Assembly (NCBI GenBank): GCA_964446235.1
Contig: CAYUNW010000016.1
Location: 1 to 18,183 of the forward strand
DNA length: 18,183 nt
Reading direction: 5' to 3'
Source: CAYUNW01 sp964446235
GTDB taxonomy: Bacteria; Patescibacteriota; Microgenomatia; 2-02-FULL-39-11
Shown here piece by piece: positions 14,994 through 18,183 of this stretch. A program made the position numbers and the translations under genes. The notes beneath the pieces were generated by a model that saw nothing but the letters and a program-made list of their open reading frames with translations, did not search any database and was not told where the DNA came from. The first letter of the stretch is position 1, and each line of letters begins with the position of its first letter.

Positions 14994-16592
14994 ATGGATT
15001 TATTTAATTCATTTTTCGGTACAAACGACGCTTACAGTTTCATCTGGTATGTCTGGCATGCACAAGAGTCGATAAGAAATTTAAATTTACAAGAACTTTT
15101 TTTTACCAAAGACATGTTTTTCCCGTATGGAGCAGATTTGAGATATGATACTTATTTTTTGTATACATTTATCACTTACCCGATTTATCTTCTGTTTGGT
15201 CCGATTGCTTCCTATAACTTTATCACTCTTCTGACTTTCATTTTAACTTTTTTGGGAATGTATCTTTTTTTGAAAGTTTTGACAGATAACAAGCGTTCAG
15301 CCATTCTTGGCGCGATGATTTTCACTTTCTCAAGTTATAGATTAAGAAGACTGATGATGGGTCATCTGGATTTGATAAGTACCCAGGGTTTTGGTTTTTT
15401 CCTGTATTTTGCCTATCAGTATTTCTATAAGAATAAAAAAAACATTTTCTTTTGGGGTATGGTATTGACGTATGTACTACAGGCTTATACCGATTACAGG
15501 ACTTTTCTGGTTTTGACATTGACAGCCGGGTATTTTTTTGCAGGGATATTCATAAGTTCATATCAGAGAAAAAACTTTTCAGTTCAGTTGAGACAAATAT
15601 CACTTTTCATCATCAGTTCAATTTTTTTCCTACTGCCGTTATTGTATTTTTACTCCGATGTAGTGGGTATCAAATATCCAAGTGCGTATTCTGATTTGGC
15701 ATATATAAGCAAGAATAAATCTGCAGATTTATTGGATTTTATAATTCCAAATAGAAGAAATTCGGTATTTTTGGGATGGTTGACGCTTGCAGCTTTTTTT
15801 TGGTATCTGATTTTTGGGAAAAAGGCTAGAAATGAAAAGAAAATTTTATGGTACTGGGGGATATTCGGACTGGCATTCTTACTTCTGACTTTAGGACCGG
15901 CTTTTGTAATAAGCGGCAAAGAAATTGTACCCTTGGGTTTGATGCCGTATGCTTTCGTGGTTCAATTACCTATACTGCAATTTCTGCATGCACCTATCAG
16001 GTTTGTTCTGCCTGTATTTTTATATTTATCAATAATGGTTGCTTTTTTTTGGCACAGTATCTCTAAAAAGCTAAAGGGGCAGTATCGCAAATATATCTTT
16101 GGACTTTTTGTGATGATTGCATTAATGCAATATTTTGTTTATGCACATCCTGTTGTATCAAAATCTGAAGATAATCCTCTTTATAAAAAAATCAATGAAG
16201 GGGAATTTGGATCTGTTCTGAATATTCCATTTGGGTATTTCAACGTTTTCGTTGAGGAGGATAATTCTTATAACCAGCAGCAAGGCTTATTGACGCAAAT
16301 GTATCACCGTAAACCTATTATGGGAGGGTATGCCAATTATCCTGATGAAAATTTATACCGCTTTTTTGATGAAAATCCGGTTTTAAAAAAAATTTCCGAT
16401 TGTCAGAATCGTTTCATCTGCCAGCCATTTAACGATAATGAAAAAAGGATATTGAAGGAAAAATTTGAACTCAGATATATCCTGGTTTCTGACGCTCAGA
16501 GATTTACACAGGTATTGGAAATGTTTGAAAAATCATATCCTACCGCCAATAAAACAGTTTGGGGTAAGGAAGCGCTTTTGGAACTTGAATAA
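14994..16592 (+). CDS. GT-C-like polytopic membrane protein, paralog 4
   Basis: A 532-residue paralog starting MDLFNSFFGTNDAYSFIWYV, with Asp12 and no first helix. Landmarks are MFFPYGADL, ASYN, RLMMGHLDLISTQGFGF, HAPIRF, IPFGYFNVF and Cys470-x5-Cys476 followed by ELRYIL. The Asp or Ser after GY seen in other copies is Asn here (GYFN). About ten helices lead to a soluble C-terminal domain of roughly 140 residues. The order of this gene and the opposing B2 repeats the order of paralog 2 and B1. Its stop is 2 bp from the stop of B2, so the two transcripts must overlap or collide unless termination occurs inside the genes. Function inferred as for the other copies. Confidence 0.7.
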   Translation: MDLFNSFFGTNDAYSFIWYVWHAQESIRNLNLQELFFTKDMFFPYGADLRYDTYFLYTFITYPIYLLFGPIASYNFITLLTFILTFLGMYLFLKVLTDNKRSAILGAMIFTFSSYRLRRLMMGHLDLISTQGFGFFLYFAYQYFYKNKKNIFFWGMVLTYVLQAYTDYRTFLVLTLTAGYFFAGIFISSYQRKNFSVQLRQISLFIISSIFFLLPLLYFYSDVVGIKYPSAYSDLAYISKNKSADLLDFIIPNRRNSVFLGWLTLAAFFWYLIFGKKARNEKKILWYWGIFGLAFLLLTLGPAFVISGKEIVPLGLMPYAFVVQLPILQFLHAPIRFVLPVFLYLSIMVAFFWHSISKKLKGQYRKYIFGLFVMIALMQYFVYAHPVVSKSEDNPLYKKINEGEFGSVLNIPFGYFNVFVEEDNSYNQQQGLLTQMYHRKPIMGGYANYPDENLYRFFDENPVLKKISDCQNRFICQPFNDNEKRILKEKFELRYILVSDAQRFTQVLEMFEKSYPTANKTVWGKEALLELE

Positions 16593-16594
16593 AC

Positions 16595-18136
16595 TCAGAA
16601 ATATTCCTGGATATTTGACGGTATATCGTTGTTTTCTTCTGTCTCGTTTCTGGTTTTATCCTGCCATTTTTTCAACCTGTCTATCAAAATATTTTTTACT
16701 TCTATCTCTTTATCGCTTAGATTTTCTAGTTCTTGGGGGTCCCGGATGATGTTATATAATTCTTCATGGGTGATGTTGACTTGTCCACCGACAAGCCCCC
16801 ACCAGAACCAGATTTGCTCTATAAAAGGTTTGGCGCTTCTTTCGATATACTTCCATTCTTTTGTCCGTATAGAGCTGTCATATTGGATATCCTGTATTTT
16901 CAAATTTGATCCGGTACTTTTCATAGTATTATTGATACTTTCTTCTCCCATGGTGATTTGTTCCCAAAGCGGAACCCTTTCGGAAAATACTGCTTTTTGG
17001 GTATTTTCATCCGAACCGCACATATAACCAAAAAGGCTTTCGCCTTCCGTTTGTGTTGGCGCAGCCATACCAAAGATTTCCAAAATTGTCGGCAGGACAT
17101 CAACAGTACTAGCCAAGTTATTGATGATTTTGCCTTGATTATTATTGGGGAATATAAAATAGAGAGGTGTATGTATTTGGTTATCATATATATCATAATG
17201 GGCAAAATAGCCTTTACGGTGAAGCTCCTCACCATGTTCGGAATTTATTACTACTATGGTATTTTTGTCTAATTTTTCTCTTTTCAAAAGAGCAAATAAA
17301 TTTTTTATAAATCCGTCAAAGTCGTAAATGCCATTATCGTAACTATCTATGACAAATTGGATATCTTCGGTTTTTAAGTCGATTCCCTGCAGAGGTTGGG
17401 AGTAGTATTTACCGTCGTAAACAAATTGAAAAGTCTGCAGGTCCTGTTTTTTTCCTTTAAAAATCCCATCATAATCATAATTAGTAAATTTTTTACTTAC
17501 AGTATCTTCAAACGGCCAGTGTACCGAGCCTATAGATAACCATAAAAAAAACTTTCCGTTTTTAACTTTTTGTATTTCTTCTTCAATCAATGAAATTTTT
17601 GGCAATACCCGTGGCACCAGATACAAATGTCTATCAAAACCCAGATGGAAACCTTCTCTTATCGGAGTATCTGAGTATTCGGGGGAAGTATGGATGCCGA
17701 GATTGTAATACCCTTGCTTTTTCAGAATCAGAGCCAGGCTTTCGGTATCTTCGGGAAGATCCGGATAGAAATTGTTTATACCAAGAGAGGAAGGATACAT
17801 GCCGGTTAGAAGCGACATGGTGGTGACCGGAGTCAAAAAAGAAGTCGTAAAATAATTTGCAAATAAGTATCCATTTTTACTCAAACTGTCAAGAAACGGT
17901 GTGGTACCCCTTTCATATTTCAAAGCACCGATATGGGAAGCGTTAAGGCTGTCAACCGATATTAATAGTAAATTGCAGTCGGAACAGGAAAGTCTTTTTT
18001 TACATTCATTTACAGACAATTTTGAATTTATTTGAAATTTATCCAATGAAAGATATACCAATATCAGGATAAACAAGATTATTAGGGTAATTTTTACGGT
18101 TATTGGAAGAAAAGATTTCCTTAAATTGATTTTCAC
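16595..18136 (-). CDS. Alkaline-phosphatase-superfamily ('sulfatase') membrane-anchored protein B2
   Basis: A 513-residue paralog of B1. The GTG at 18136 is preferred: it overlaps the stop of A2 (GTGA), has GGAG 10 bp upstream and gives a basic N-terminus and anchor (residues 10-30). An ATG 30 bp upstream also opens the frame but lies inside the A2 end. Cys45-x5-Cys51-x2-Cys54 precedes ISVDSLNASHIG with Asp62 as metal ligand. The nucleophile position is Thr102 (TPVTTMSLLTGMYP), VHWPFE keeps the catalytic His, and the second metal motif again reads SEHGE. Thr with EH in place of DH in both B copies shows a lineage trait, not a random loss. The C-terminus QEYF is shared with B1 although the preceding residues differ. 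The likely role is group transfer or hydrolysis on surface glycan or lipid; a formylglycine sulfatase is unlikely. Confidence 0.75.
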   Translation of the reverse strand: MKINLRKSFLPITVKITLIILFILILVYLSLDKFQINSKLSVNECKKRLSCSDCNLLLISVDSLNASHIGALKYERGTTPFLDSLSKNGYLFANYFTTSFLTPVTTMSLLTGMYPSSLGINNFYPDLPEDTESLALILKKQGYYNLGIHTSPEYSDTPIREGFHLGFDRHLYLVPRVLPKISLIEEEIQKVKNGKFFLWLSIGSVHWPFEDTVSKKFTNYDYDGIFKGKKQDLQTFQFVYDGKYYSQPLQGIDLKTEDIQFVIDSYDNGIYDFDGFIKNLFALLKREKLDKNTIVVINSEHGEELHRKGYFAHYDIYDNQIHTPLYFIFPNNNQGKIINNLASTVDVLPTILEIFGMAAPTQTEGESLFGYMCGSDENTQKAVFSERVPLWEQITMGEESINNTMKSTGSNLKIQDIQYDSSIRTKEWKYIERSAKPFIEQIWFWWGLVGGQVNITHEELYNIIRDPQELENLSDKEIEVKNILIDRLKKWQDKTRNETEENNDIPSNIQEYF

Positions 18137-18183
18137 TGACAAATTTCTCCATATACCGGCAGGCAATCCTTATCCCACGGTCC
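18129..18183. repeat. Terminal copy of the 55-bp perfect direct repeat
   Basis: Identical to 11863-11917 and running exactly to the last base. A perfect repeat of 55 bp ending at a sequence end is what a de Bruijn assembler with k=55 leaves when a contig stops at a repeat. The true repeat probably continues beyond the window. Confidence 0.95.
18133..18183 (-). CDS. C-terminal end of sulfatase-like protein A2 (partial)
   Basis: The last 16 codons and TGA of a gene entering from beyond the window. The residues, GPWDKDCLPVYGEICQ, are identical to the end of A1 at both DNA and protein level, including the two Cys. Its stop overlaps the GTG start of B2. It shows that B2, like B1, is preceded by an A-type gene, so the A-B pair exists at least twice. 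Confidence 0.75.
   Translation of the reverse strand, partial: GPWDKDCLPVYGEICQ

Noticed and set aside
10351..18136. True formylglycine sulfatases
   Set aside because: No Cys or Ser is present at the nucleophile position in A1, B1 or B2, so the usual maturation cannot occur; Thr is found instead.
1..18183. tRNA, rRNA, CRISPR array, insertion sequence or integrase
   Set aside because: Nothing with the needed structure, spacing or motifs was seen on either strand; the only clear exact long repeat is the 55-bp pair.

Overview
The window is AT-rich bacterial DNA read with the standard code: TGA serves as a stop in several tightly overlapping genes. The gene style suggests a Patescibacteria/CPR organism, perhaps Microgenomates-like. 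Clues are a type IV pilin-like protein with the arginine/lysine-rich stretch after the helix that is common in that group, an O-antigen-ligase-like protein with a TPR tail, dense surface-glycan genes, 4-bp gene overlaps and few clear Shine-Dalgarno sites. This assignment is from gene style only. The window looks like a whole assembled contig. It starts in an elongation factor G fragment joined back-to-front to a membrane-protein gene. It ends exactly inside a 55-bp perfect repeat of an internal sequence.

Layout. 1-125: EF-G fragment, probably chimeric. 116-487 (-): N-terminal part of a GT-C-like membrane protein. 599-1645 (+): family 2 glycosyltransferase. 4363-1660 (-): two-gene unit of a Cys-rich pilin-like protein followed by a WaaL/Wzy/PglL-like ligase with TPRs. 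4456-10345 (+): five tightly packed genes, namely methyltransferase, DPM1-like polyprenyl-phosphate sugar synthase, GT-C-like membrane protein 1, DegT/DnrJ aminotransferase (perosamine-synthase-like) and GT-C-like protein 2. 13225-10351 (-): alkaline-phosphatase-superfamily ('sulfatase') proteins A1 then B1. 13336-16592 (+): GT-C-like proteins 3 and 4. 18183-16595 (-): the last 16 codons of A2, then B2.

How it may work together. The DPM1-like enzyme would make polyprenyl-phosphate-linked sugar, the donor class used by many GT-C enzymes. The aminotransferase would make an amino sugar, and the GT-C proteins would add sugars on the outer face of the membrane. The ligase-like protein beside the pilin resembles the pilin/oligosaccharyltransferase pairing known from type IV pilin O-glycosylation. 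The 'sulfatase' pairs face the GT-C genes tail to tail and could add or remove charged groups on the glycan. The most distinctive feature is the repeated module [GT-C -> <- B <- A]. Its GT-C paralogs all lack a first membrane helix, and its A and B proteins carry different, roughly complementary departures from the normal metal site.
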